A DNA stretch of 39,156 nt, from contig CAZGXU010000017.1 in NCBI GenBank assembly GCA_964530075.1, forward strand, positions 1 to 39,156. The letters run 5' to 3'. The translations under genes were made by a program, and so were the position numbers. Below are positions 7,246 through 15,329 of this stretch, piece after piece (the stretch's first letter is position 1; each line of letters opens with the position of its first letter). The notes below the pieces were generated by a model that searched no databases, was not told where the DNA came from, and worked only from the letters and a program-made list of their open reading frames with translations. The stretch comes from JANQEA01 sp964530075. Lineage in GTDB: Bacteria > Bipolaricaulota > Bipolaricaulia > UBA7950 > UBA9294.

Positions 7246-9603
7246 CTACGGGCTCTCCAGATTGGAGATCGTGTTCGTCCAATAGACGAACCGGGTCGTC
7301 GCCGTGTAGGCGATGGCATTGCCGATCCGGAAGTCGACGCTCGGCGTGAGCTCGGCGCTGCTCCCACTGGGGAGTCCGACGACGAACGGCGAGGTCGGCG
7401 GGTTCACCATCGAGTACCGGAGGTACACGAAGCTCGACGAGGTCTCGAGATTCCCGTCGCCGTCGATGTCCAGCTGTAGGTTGAGCCACATGCTCTGCGA
7501 ATCGGGAATCCGGAACGTATGGTCGATGCTTCCGGACTGCAGGGATCCTTCGTAGACGAGCGTCTTCCCGCCTTCGGTCGGCGCGGGGAGGACGCCCATC
7601 GGGGCCGCCTGTCCCGATCCGCTTGTCTGCCCGACGTTCTGGAACGACCCGTCGGTCCGTAGCTCGATCCGGTAGTCGCGCAGACCGGCCCAACCGGCTC
7701 CGGCGTTGACGGTGACGTGCCAGCTGTCCGTCCCCCAGACGAAGAAGCCGGGGATCGATCCCATCGGCGGTGCTCCTCCCCCGCTCGATACGACGATCGG
7801 CTGCGTCGTCGTGGACGAGAGGCCGTCGTTGTCGATGACCGTCAAACGGACGAAGACCGTGCCGACGCTGTGGTAGGTGACTTGGCCGAGGGAGCCGGTC
7901 ATGTCGTTCGACCCGTCCCCATTGAGATCCCAGAGGTACGAGACGATCGTGCCATCCGGATCGTACGACGACTGCGCGTTCAACAGGATCGGCTGTCCGA
8001 CCGTCGGGTTCAGCGGCGAGTAGGTGAACGCGGCGATCGGGGGTTGCGCGGCCGTCCCGACGACGATCGTCTGGGACGTCGAATCGGTCGCGCCGTCGTC
8101 GTCTTGAACGGTCAGTGTGACCGTGTACGTTCCCGGCGCCCCGAACTGGTGGTAGACGACGCTCCCGGCGACCGGAGAAGTCCCGTCGCCGAACGACCAG
8201 CTGTATCCGGCGATTGTCCCGTCCGGATCACTCGATCCGGTCCCGTCGAACCGGATCCACTCCGCGACGCCCGGGCTCGCCGGTGAGTACGTGATCGCGG
8301 CGGTCGGAGGCAGGTTGACCGCCCCGACCTGGATCGTCCGCGACGCCGAGTTGCTCGCACCGTCGTCGTCCCGAACGGTCAATGCGACCACGTACGTGCC
8401 CGGCGCGGAGAACCGGTGCCAGGCGACGGCGCCGGTGCCGCTCGTCCCGTTGCCGAAATTCCACGAATACGAGACGATCGATCCGTCCGGATCGACGGAT
8501 GACGAACCGTCGAACTGGACCCAGCTGTCGACGGCGGGGTTGGTCGGCGAGAACGCGAACGCGGCCGACGGAGCCTGGTTCGTCGGCCCGACTCGGATTG
8601 TCTGGGAGATCGAGTCCGACGCCCCGTCATCGTCGGTGACGATGAGGGTGACCGTGTAGGTTCCGGCGGTCATGAAGCGCTGCCATGCGGGGCTTCCATA
8701 GCCCGTCGACCCGTCGCCGAAGTCCCACGAATAGGACGCGATGGTGCCGTCCGGGTCCGCGGACGACGAACCGTCGAACTGGACCCACTCTCCGACACCG
8801 GGGCTCGCCGGCGAGTAGCTGAACGACGCCACCGGCGGGGCGTTCATGGGAACGAGCGGCTCGAGCGTAACGTTGACCGTCCTCGTCAAGCCTCCGATGA
8901 TGAAGATCGCGGCGTTCCAACCGACGTACCCGGATTTGGTCACGGAGAATCGATGAAATCCCTCCTCGACGAACAGTGTCCGGGGCGTATACCCGGCGTA
9001 CTCGCCGTCGATGCTGATCAGGGCGCCGCTCGGGCTCGAGTTGATCGTCACGATCCCGTAGGCGGGAGGCGTGCCGGAGACGATCTCGAAGCTCGTGAAG
9101 TCCCAACTTCGCTCCTCGACGGGGAGGATCCCGAGGATCTGCACCTCGATGCTCTGCTGGAAGGCCTCCGGGTCCTGCGTCATGTACGCGAACGGCTGGA
9201 CGGGGCTCGTCGTGGCGAGGATCTGGAGGTATTCGGTCCCCGTCGGCGGGGCGACGACCCACCCGCTGCTTCCGGGCGGAGGTCCGAGGATGTGTTCGCC
9301 GGCCTGTACGTAGTTATTCGGCGTTCCCGACGAAGGGTACGGGAAGAGCTGATTGGCGACCCCGCCCGGCTGGATGTCCCAGATGTAGATGTAGGCCGGC
9401 TTGTTGACGCTGTAGGAAATGGTGATCGCTTCGCCGACGGCGTAAGCGCCCTTGTCGACAGAGATCCTCACCTCGAGCGCGCTGTCCGGCGGCGTGGCGA
9501 TGATCCCCTTCGGGGCCACGGGCGCCTGGGCCATTCCGATGACAGCGGCGAGCGCGAGGGTGGACAGAAGAACGACTCCGCCTTTCCAGATTCTCGCTTT
9601 CAT
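7246..9603 (-). CDS. exported DUF4384-PEGA-4xPKD surface protein
   Basis: 785 residues. A Sec signal peptide (about 1-26, cleavage near AQA) is followed by a DUF4384-like domain (about 40-155, ITISYSVNKPAYIYIWDI, GTEYLQILAT), a PEGA domain (about 185-250, SSPSGALISIDGEYAGYTP), four PKD domains in a row (about 254-340, 341-426, 427-518, 519-605; each with DPDGTI..Y.WDFGDG and GTY.V.LTV.DDDG) and a C-terminal beta-rich domain (610-785). PKD and PEGA domains are extracellular adhesion or polysaccharide-facing modules. There is no membrane anchor or sorting signal. ATG 9603 has GGGAGG 6 nt upstream. It is the last gene of the sigma-factor operon (46-nt gap) and ends at a strong terminator. It is probably the major surface product of that operon. 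Confidence 0.9.
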   Translation of the reverse strand: MKARIWKGGVVLLSTLALAAVIGMAQAPVAPKGIIATPPDSALEVRISVDKGAYAVGEAITISYSVNKPAYIYIWDIQPGGVANQLFPYPSSGTPNNYVQAGEHILGPPPGSSGWVVAPPTGTEYLQILATTSPVQPFAYMTQDPEAFQQSIEVQILGILPVEERSWDFTSFEIVSGTPPAYGIVTINSSPSGALISIDGEYAGYTPRTLFVEEGFHRFSVTKSGYVGWNAAIFIIGGLTRTVNVTLEPLVPMNAPPVASFSYSPASPGVGEWVQFDGSSSADPDGTIASYSWDFGDGSTGYGSPAWQRFMTAGTYTVTLIVTDDDGASDSISQTIRVGPTNQAPSAAFAFSPTNPAVDSWVQFDGSSSVDPDGSIVSYSWNFGNGTSGTGAVAWHRFSAPGTYVVALTVRDDDGASNSASRTIQVGAVNLPPTAAITYSPASPGVAEWIRFDGTGSSDPDGTIAGYSWSFGDGTSPVAGSVVYHQFGAPGTYTVTLTVQDDDGATDSTSQTIVVGTAAQPPIAAFTYSPLNPTVGQPILLNAQSSYDPDGTIVSYLWDLNGDGSNDMTGSLGQVTYHSVGTVFVRLTVIDNDGLSSTTTQPIVVSSGGGAPPMGSIPGFFVWGTDSWHVTVNAGAGWAGLRDYRIELRTDGSFQNVGQTSGSGQAAPMGVLPAPTEGGKTLVYEGSLQSGSIDHTFRIPDSQSMWLNLQLDIDGDGNLETSSSFVYLRYSMVNPPTSPFVVGLPSGSSAELTPSVDFRIGNAIAYTATTRFVYWTNTISNLESP

Positions 9604-9649
9604 GTTCGCCTCCCTTTCATCCTCTGCGGATTCACAACTCGTTGTCTCA

Positions 9650-10351
9650 TCACGTTACAGCCGAGAGGGCGACCCGTGTCAAGTCGGCCGGATCGATTCG
9701 CTTCAAGACGAGATCGACGTCCTCGGAGTTCAGGGTCGCTCCCTCGAGCGATGTCAGGCGAAAACGGACTTCCTGGTACAGCGCCTCCCCCTCGAACGGG
9801 CTTCCCCCTCCCTCGAGGGCGTCGGCGATCGTGTCGGAGATGTGGGTCACGAGCAGGTTGAAGCGCGGGGTCGGAAGGGCCGTGGGCACCGATTGGAGAC
9901 TCCCCGGGGCGACGCTGAAGATCCCCTTCGCGTAGAGCAGGTCCCGGGTCTCCGCGAGCAGGATCGACCGCTGGCGTAGGCTCTGCTCGATTTGAGGCAC
10001 GGGGACGCCGCGGGCGAGCCCCTCCAGTCCCTTCGTCACCAATCCCTCGGCGGGGAGCCCTTCCTCCACCGCGGCGACGACGTGAAGAAGGAGTCCTTCC
10101 TTCTCCTGCGCCGAATACGCGGTCGTCGCCAGCCGTTCGATCAACTGGAGGACCTCGGCGGCCGGGAAGTCCGGCTGGCTCAGCCCGAGTTCGACCGCCG
10201 CGACGCACCGCTGGACGTCCGAGACGGGGATCGCGCGGAAGGCCTGCTCGAATTCGGAGACCGGGATCTGAGCGATGGCGGGGCCCCCGAGCCCAAGGAA
10301 GAGGAGAAGGGCGATCAGCCCGGCCCTCCACGCTCCTGCGAAGCGCATCAT
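9650..10351 (-). CDS. exported helical protein of unknown function
   Basis: 233 residues with a clear signal peptide (hydrophobic LIALLLFLGLGG, probable cleavage after AIA near residue 27). The mature part is Leu/Ala/Glu-rich and predicted helical, with repeated segments about each other (SDVQRCVAAVELGL, AEVLQLIERLATTAY, EGLVTKGLEGLARG), suggesting a small solenoid. I do not recognise a family. GGAGGAGGTG precedes the ATG at 10351, which overlaps the stop of the CBM48 protein gene (ATGA). Its place between the membrane sensor and the PKD protein suggests a periplasmic or surface partner of one of them. Confidence 0.8.
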   Translation of the reverse strand: MMRFAGAWRAGLIALLLFLGLGGPAIAQIPVSEFEQAFRAIPVSDVQRCVAAVELGLSQPDFPAAEVLQLIERLATTAYSAQEKEGLLLHVVAAVEEGLPAEGLVTKGLEGLARGVPVPQIEQSLRQRSILLAETRDLLYAKGIFSVAPGSLQSVPTALPTPRFNLLVTHISDTIADALEGGGSPFEGEALYQEVRFRLTSLEGATLNSEDVDLVLKRIDPADLTRVALSAVT

Positions 10352-10929
10352 GCGCCGTCACCTCCTCCAACGTAGCGCACGGAGCTGTACTCGCCGAAGC
10401 TCTGCACGTACTCGTCGGCCTGCGGGTCCTGCCCCCACCAGCGGCCGTCGATGACGAACGCGTACTCGTAGCGGCCCGGCGGAAGCGGGATGCTCGCCAT
10501 CCAGATCCCGGCGTTGTCGTCGTACGACAGGGGGGTCGGCTCCCACGAGTTGAAGTTGCCGACGACCGACACGTCGGTCGCGTCGCGGACCGCCAGGGCG
10601 AACAGGACTTCCTGGGTTCCGCTCGGCGCTCGGGACGGAGTCAGCCGGATCCCCGTTGCGGCCCGGTTGAACCCGATCTGGTTGGCGACGAAGAATCCGA
10701 CCAACAGACAGATCACGGCCGTGGCACCGACCACGCTGAGCTGCCCGATCCGCCCTCCGCGCGTCGGCGCGAGCAACTGCTTCAGCCAATCGGAAACCCG
10801 AAGGCGCGGGCGACGTTCACCGAGCTCGATGACGATCTGCTCTTCCAGGCCGTTCAACCCGGCCGCCGACTCCGCGACCTCTTGTCGAAGCGTGTCCCGC
10901 AGGATGTCGTCGATTTCGTTCGGTCTCAC
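10348..10929 (-). CDS. putative membrane anti-sigma factor with CBM48 glycogen-binding-type domain
   Basis: 193 residues. Cytoplasmic part 1-60 (acidic helices; position typical of anti-sigma domains but without the His-Cys-Cys zinc motif), one transmembrane helix at about 62-82, a short linker, and an extracytoplasmic domain at 104-175 that matches the AMPK-beta/isoamylase N-terminal (CBM48) pattern: VVGNFNSWEP, GIWMASIPLPPGRYEYAFVIDG, WWGQDP, with the carbohydrate-facing aromatics W129, W143 and W164/165 retained. The start is GTG at 10929, overlapping the sigma factor stop (GTGA). An anti-sigma role is inferred from that coupling and the topology; sugar-polymer binding is inferred from the domain. 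The layout parallels clostridial RsgI proteins, which sense polysaccharides with external CBMs. Confidence 0.85.
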   Translation of the reverse strand: MRPNEIDDILRDTLRQEVAESAAGLNGLEEQIVIELGERRPRLRVSDWLKQLLAPTRGGRIGQLSVVGATAVICLLVGFFVANQIGFNRAATGIRLTPSRAPSGTQEVLFALAVRDATDVSVVGNFNSWEPTPLSYDDNAGIWMASIPLPPGRYEYAFVIDGRWWGQDPQADEYVQSFGEYSSVRYVGGGDGA

Positions 10930-11474
10930 GATGGATCACGCTCCTCCTGGATCCGTTGTTTCAACATGGCTTTTCCTCTATGAATCCTCGTCTTCACCGT
11001 CCCCTCCGGGATCGACAGGACGTCGGCGATCTCCCGGTAGGAGAGGTCGTTGTAGAATCTCAAGACCAACGGGGCGCGGTACCCGTACGAGAGGCCGCTG
11101 AGCGCCTCGCGGACCTCGGCGTGTCGGTCGTCCCTTGCGACGATCGTCGCCGGATCCGCGCCGCCGCAGATCTGGGCCGGAAGCTCCGCGACCGGGTGGT
11201 TCCGGCGATAGCGGAGGCGATTCCGACAGAGGTTCGCCGCGATCGTGAACAGCCACGTCGAGAACCGCTTCTCGAGGTCGTAGCGACGCAGATTGACGTA
11301 CGCGCGGATGAACGCGTCGTGCGTGATGTCCTCTGCATCGGCACGATTCCGCAAGAACCCAAGACAAAGACCGAACACGGCGTCCTTGTAGCGGGAGATG
11401 ACCTCTCCCCAGGCTTCGGTCTCTCCTTCGAGTGAGGCTCTCAACAGACTCACCTCGTCCTGCCCACGGTACAC
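10926..11474 (-). CDS. ECF-type RNA polymerase sigma factor
   Basis: Sigma region 2 (about AWGEVISRYKDAVFGL ... DAEDITHDAFIRAY ... FSTWLFTIAANLCRNRLR) and region 4 (LSYREIADVLSIPEGTVKTRIHRGKAML) are both clear; regions 1 and 3 are missing, as in group 4 (ECF) sigmas. I chose GTG 11474, which gives 182 residues beginning just before the canonical DEVSLLRASL segment and has AGGAGG 11 nt upstream; the frame continues to another GTG at 11546 (206 residues) without a ribosome site. It is the first gene of a four-gene unit with 4-nt overlaps to the CBM48 membrane protein. Autoregulation is usual for ECF units but I could not fix a promoter. It probably directs surface genes, perhaps including the divergent lipoprotein. 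Confidence 0.92.
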   Translation of the reverse strand: MYRGQDEVSLLRASLEGETEAWGEVISRYKDAVFGLCLGFLRNRADAEDITHDAFIRAYVNLRRYDLEKRFSTWLFTIAANLCRNRLRYRRNHPVAELPAQICGGADPATIVARDDRHAEVREALSGLSYGYRAPLVLRFYNDLSYREIADVLSIPEGTVKTRIHRGKAMLKQRIQEERDPS

Positions 11475-11688
11475 GTTTCCCGCTGCCTCCTCGGTGATCA
11501 ATATACACGGTTTTTCGCGCCGGGGTTTCGGGATGACATCGGTCACCTCGGCGGAGGACGAACCGGCCGATTCCGGTTGTCTGGCGTCCGGAAAGGCCGC
11601 TCGGGAACAGGGGTAGATTGAGGCGAACGGTTTTCATGGACTCGCATCGAGTGATCGTGAACCGGTCGATGTTAAGGAGGTCGACGAG

Positions 11689-12993
11689 ATGTCCGCGACA
11701 CGGGACGTTGCTGGACGAGGCAGGGGAAGGCTCGTGGTTGTCCTTCTCTTGATGGCGGTTCTCGGGGCGGGGCTCACAGCGTGCAGGGGTTTTTTCGGAC
11801 AGGCTCCGATTGCGTTACTGACCGCCGACACTGGAGGGGATGGAGAAGTCCCGGTGACGGTCACGTTCGACATCAGCGCCTCGAACGACCCGGACGGGGT
11901 GATCGCCACGTACGAACTCGATTTCGGCGACGGCTCGACCGCCGCGACCGGCACGGACGTGACGGTTCCGATCGAGCACGAATACGAGGAGGAGGGGACA
12001 TTCACGGCCCTACTGACGGTCACCGACAACGACGGCCGGATCGGGATGGCGAACGCCGTATTGACGATCGGTCCGGTGATGATCACCTTCGCATCCGATC
12101 GGGTGGGGGATTACGACATCTATCGAATGGAATCCGACGGGGCGGGTCTGGTCTCCGTTCACGCCACGGCCGACGACGAGCTGTTCCCGGACCTCGTGCA
12201 GAAGGTGCGGGACAGGATCGCCTACGCGGCCGAGGACGGCGTGTCGTGGAACATCTGGACGATGACGGTCTCCGGCGGGAGCGCGACGAAGCTGACAACG
12301 CAGACGGTGTCGAACCAGATCCAACCGGACTGGTCCGTCGACGCGTCGACGATCGCGTACGCGTCGAACGGATCGGGCGAGTGGGAGATCCATACCATGA
12401 CCTCGGTCGGGACCGGCCACCAGCAAGTGACTTCGCAGACCCCGTCGTGGGCGATCGCGCCGGTCTTCTCGCCGGTGAACGACGACTTCCTGTTCGTCTC
12501 AGATAAGACCGCGACCGGCGGGAGCTCGATCTGGCTGTGGGACGATTCGGCCGGAGCGGCGAGCGAGCTGTACGACGCCGTCGGCCGCGACGGCGATCCG
12601 TCCCCGGCGCTGGCGACCGCTCCGGCGACGCCGCTCGACCTCCCGGCCGGGTCGGGGATCTCCCGGCCCACCTGGTCACCGGATGGGACCAAGATCGCGT
12701 TCGCCCGGGAGCGCACGGCCGGCGGGATCATCGACATCTACGTGATGAACGCCGACGGGAGTAACGCGGAATCGCTCGAGGACTACGTCGACGGGCTCGG
12801 TGTCCTGAACACCGGCATTACGACGAACGACGACGAGTTCGCCCCGTTCTGGCTGGAGGACGACAGCGGGGTCGCGTTCGTCAAGGAGGACGGGAGCGGC
12901 GATTTCCAGATCTACAAGGTCGACTTCGCCAGCGGGGCGGTCTCCAAGCTGACCGCGACGGGCAACAACGTCCTGCCGGCGTCGAAGCGCTGA
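11689..12993 (+). CDS. PKD-TolB-like beta-propeller lipoprotein
   Basis: 434 residues. A lipoprotein signal (hydrophobic LVVVLLLMAVLGAG, lipobox LTAC, lipidated Cys32) is followed by one PKD domain (about 38-125; SNDPDGVIATYELDFGDGS, HEYEEEGTFTALLTV) and a WD40-like/TolB-type propeller (about 130-430) built from repeats such as ITFASDRVGDYDIYRM, PDWSVDASTIAYAS, PTWSPDGTKIAFARE and DIYVMNADGS. TAAGGAGG lies 8 nt before the ATG. It faces away from the sigma operon and shares the PKD module with its last gene, so co-regulation is plausible. It is not TolB itself: the TolB N-terminal domain is absent and no tol/pal genes are near. The likely site is the periplasmic face of a membrane or the cell surface. 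Confidence 0.88.
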   Translation: MSATRDVAGRGRGRLVVVLLLMAVLGAGLTACRGFFGQAPIALLTADTGGDGEVPVTVTFDISASNDPDGVIATYELDFGDGSTAATGTDVTVPIEHEYEEEGTFTALLTVTDNDGRIGMANAVLTIGPVMITFASDRVGDYDIYRMESDGAGLVSVHATADDELFPDLVQKVRDRIAYAAEDGVSWNIWTMTVSGGSATKLTTQTVSNQIQPDWSVDASTIAYASNGSGEWEIHTMTSVGTGHQQVTSQTPSWAIAPVFSPVNDDFLFVSDKTATGGSSIWLWDDSAGAASELYDAVGRDGDPSPALATAPATPLDLPAGSGISRPTWSPDGTKIAFARERTAGGIIDIYVMNADGSNAESLEDYVDGLGVLNTGITTNDDEFAPFWLEDDSGVAFVKEDGSGDFQIYKVDFASGAVSKLTATGNNVLPASKR

Positions 12994-13014
12994 CGTCTGC
13001 AAACGGGCGACCGA

Positions 13015-13054
13015 GGGGAGTGAGGCCGAGCCGTCTTACTCCCCGTTTCCCTTT
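13015..13054 (+). terminator. probable terminator between convergent genes
   Basis: GGGGAGT (13015-13021) pairs with ACTCCCC (13038-13044), with GGC/GCC pairing inside the loop, followed by GTTTCCCTTT. It lies just after the propeller lipoprotein gene and overlaps the 3' end of lnt, so it could act on the plus strand. Confidence 0.5.
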
Positions 13055-14514
13055 CCGCGGCGGGACGCGCGCAGGGCGAGAAGGCCCGCTGCCATGCAGC
13101 CCATCACGACGACAAACGGCGCGTCGCCCCATCGCGTGTAGGCCGACCGCGCCGTCGACAGCCGGACGTCCCTCCTCGTAACCGTCTCCTCCGACGTCTC
13201 GGAGAGGATCCTTCCGCGCGGGTCGACGATCCCCGAGATCCCTCCGTTCGCCGCTTGGACGATCGATCGGCGGTTCTCCACCGCCCGGAAGACCGCCGTG
13301 GCGAAGTGGGCCCGCAGCTCGGAGCTCCCCGCGAACCAGGCGTCGTTCGTCACCGTCACGAGGAGGGCGGCTCCGGCTTGGGTGAGTCGTCGCGAGGCCG
13401 TAGGGAAGGTCGACTCGAAGCAGATCGGCGTGCCGATCCCATCGAGCGGCTCGTAGCCCGTCCCCCGGCTCAGGTCGAGGGGGAGGAGGGCGCGCGCCCA
13501 CGGGCCGAGCCCGATCGCCTTGAGGAGCCCCCGGCCAGGGATGTACTCCCCGAACGGCACGGGTCGAACCATGTCGTACGTGCCGACCACGCGGCCCTCG
13601 GGGTCGACGAGGACGGTGCTGTTGAAGATCTCTCCGTCCCGGTAGACGCCGGTCCCGAAGAGGAGGCACGCGCCTCCGGCGCGGGCAAGGTCGGACAACC
13701 GGGAGAACAGGTCGTCGAGGTTCAGGATGTACACCGGAAGGAACGACTCGGGGAAGACGACGAGATCGGGATCTCCTGCGATCGCCTCCGCTCCGAGGGC
13801 GAGGAACCGCTCGGTCAGGACGCTCAGGTTCCGCGCGTCGAGCTTCACCTCCTGGTCGACGTTCGACGACACGACGGCGACGCCGAGCGCGGACGCATCC
13901 CCGGCCGGTTCTGCGGGCACGAGCCAGAACGCCCCCTGGACGAGGAGGAGTCCGAGGCCGGCGAACACGTATCGGAGCCGCCTCTCACGCCACGCGAGGT
14001 ACCACGCGACGTTGATCGCGACGGCGAACGCGGTGATCGACCAGGACCCGACGACCGCGGCCGACTGAATCAACCACGGGACGCGATACAGCGCCTGATA
14101 GACCATCGAGAACCCGGTTCCCAGCGGCCCGAGCGTTCGGACGTACTCCGCGAGGACGATCAGCGACGGAGCGAGGAGGATCCAGATCCACCGGCCGGCT
14201 CGTTGAGTTCGCCACGTCATCAGCCATCCGAGGAGTCCGAACGGAAGGGCCAGATAGGCGGCGAGGAGGACGTAGCCGGGCGCGACGAGCGGGTTGAAGC
14301 GGACCAGCGCCAGGACCCAACGGACGTCGATCGCGAAGAACGCCACGCCGAAAAGGAAGCCGTGCACGAAGCCCCGTCCCCTTTCCAGGGCGAGGAGCCA
14401 CGGAATCAGCGCCACGAAGACGAGCGGCCATGCGCCGAATCCGGGCATCGACAGCGCCAGCAGGCCACCGCCGCCGAGGGCCAGCCAGGTTTCCTTTCGA
14501 CGGATCCAGTTCAT
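13036..14514 (-). CDS. lnt: apolipoprotein N-acyltransferase with altered catalytic Lys
   Basis: 492 residues: about six to seven N-terminal membrane helices, a nitrilase-type periplasmic domain (about 208-450) and a last membrane helix. Lnt adds the third acyl chain to lipoproteins. Of the E-K-C triad, Glu256 (VVFPES) and Cys365 (PICFES) are present, as is Glu323 (VPFGE). The catalytic lysine, expected in the YDK..LVPFGE motif (E. coli K335), is Met315 (YDMVRPVPFGE); the codon is ATG, one base from AAG. The enzyme may be inactive, divergent, or the base may be wrong. ATG 14514 was chosen; a GTG 9 nt upstream is possible. It is divergent from lgt, 35 nt away. A TATGAT box lies 9 nt before the ATG. 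Confidence 0.9.
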   Translation of the reverse strand: MNWIRRKETWLALGGGGLLALSMPGFGAWPLVFVALIPWLLALERGRGFVHGFLFGVAFFAIDVRWVLALVRFNPLVAPGYVLLAAYLALPFGLLGWLMTWRTQRAGRWIWILLAPSLIVLAEYVRTLGPLGTGFSMVYQALYRVPWLIQSAAVVGSWSITAFAVAINVAWYLAWRERRLRYVFAGLGLLLVQGAFWLVPAEPAGDASALGVAVVSSNVDQEVKLDARNLSVLTERFLALGAEAIAGDPDLVVFPESFLPVYILNLDDLFSRLSDLARAGGACLLFGTGVYRDGEIFNSTVLVDPEGRVVGTYDMVRPVPFGEYIPGRGLLKAIGLGPWARALLPLDLSRGTGYEPLDGIGTPICFESTFPTASRRLTQAGAALLVTVTNDAWFAGSSELRAHFATAVFRAVENRRSIVQAANGGISGIVDPRGRILSETSEETVTRRDVRLSTARSAYTRWGDAPFVVVMGCMAAGLLALRASRRGKGNGE

Positions 14515-14529
14515 ATACTCCACATCATA
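14490..14529. promoter_or_regulatory. divergent lnt/lgt promoter region
   Basis: Plus strand: TATACT (14514-14519) with a poor -35 (TTTCCT, 18 nt upstream), about 30 nt before lgt. Minus strand: TATGAT (14529-14524), 9 nt before the lnt ATG, without a recognisable -35. The -10 boxes are 4 nt apart, so the two promoters would compete for polymerase. Confidence 0.35.
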
Positions 14530-14549
14530 TCGCGCGAGAGGGGGAAGCG

Positions 14550-15329
14550 ATGCACCCCATCCTGGTTCAGATTGGGCCGGTGACGATCCGTTACTACGGC
14601 TTGATGTACGTGATCGCGATCGCGGTTGGCTTCGTCCTCTTGGCCAGGGAAACCCGCAGGAAAGGCCTTCCGCTCTCCACCGAGAACCTGCTCGACCTGC
14701 TGCTCTGGACCGTCCCGATCGCGATCGTCGGAGCGCGAATCTACTACGTCGCGTTCCACTGGGACTATTACGGATCCCACCCGCTGGACATCCTCAGGAT
14801 CTGGGAGGGCGGGCTCGCCATTCACGGCGGGGTCCTCGCCGGCGCCGTCGTCGTCTTCTTCTACGCCCGGGCGAAGAAGACGCCGTTCTGGGCGCTGACC
14901 GACGCGTTGGTCCCGAGCCTGATCCTCGGCCAGGCGATCGGCCGGATCGGGAACCTGATGAACGGGGACGCGTTCGGTACGCCGACGACGCTTCCTTGGG
15001 GGATCCACTTCCCCCCCGACTCGCCGGCGGGAATGGCCTACCCCGGGCAGGCGACCCACCCCTCGATGGTCTACGAGATGATGCTGAATCTCGCGATCTT
15101 CGTGTTCCTGTGGTGGTGGGTCCGGAAGCGGAACTTCAAAGACGGTTTCGCCACCGCGATGTACTTCATCCTCTACGCCGTGGCCCGCTCGATCGTCAGC
15201 TTCACCCGGGGGGACAGCCTCTGGCTCGGCCCGATCCGAGCTGCCCACGCGATCAGCATCCTGTTCGTCGTCGGGTTCGGCCTGATGATCTGGAGGCGGC
15301 GCCTCTACCGGAGGAGGCCTACGGCTTGA
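14550..15329 (+). CDS. lgt: phosphatidylglycerol:prolipoprotein diacylglyceryl transferase
   Basis: 259 residues, about seven membrane helices. Lgt moves diacylglycerol from phosphatidylglycerol to the lipobox Cys of prolipoproteins, the first step of lipoprotein maturation. Family marks: AIHGGVLAG (His92, E. coli H103) and the signature GRIGNLMNGDAFG with Arg132 and Asn135. The signature normally ends in NxE; here E. coli E151 is replaced by Asp140, a conservative change at an important site. ATG 14550 with GAGAGGGGG upstream gives the usual N-terminus; an upstream in-frame extension is not typical. The gene is divergent from lnt and its 3' end overlaps the convergent lptB by 11 nt. It serves the lipoproteins encoded in this window. 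Confidence 0.95.
   Translation: MHPILVQIGPVTIRYYGLMYVIAIAVGFVLLARETRRKGLPLSTENLLDLLLWTVPIAIVGARIYYVAFHWDYYGSHPLDILRIWEGGLAIHGGVLAGAVVVFFYARAKKTPFWALTDALVPSLILGQAIGRIGNLMNGDAFGTPTTLPWGIHFPPDSPAGMAYPGQATHPSMVYEMMLNLAIFVFLWWWVRKRNFKDGFATAMYFILYAVARSIVSFTRGDSLWLGPIRAAHAISILFVVGFGLMIWRRRLYRRRPTA

Noticed and set aside
7800..8850. Tandem DNA repeats within the large PKD gene
   Set aside because: Fully explained by four homologous PKD domains; the copies have diverged at DNA level and are not a separate repeat element or CRISPR.
11485..11540. ECF-type autoregulatory promoter (CGAAACC ... CGTG) before the sigma gene
   Set aside because: Spacing is 1-2 nt short of common ECF promoters and the elements are too brief to separate from chance.
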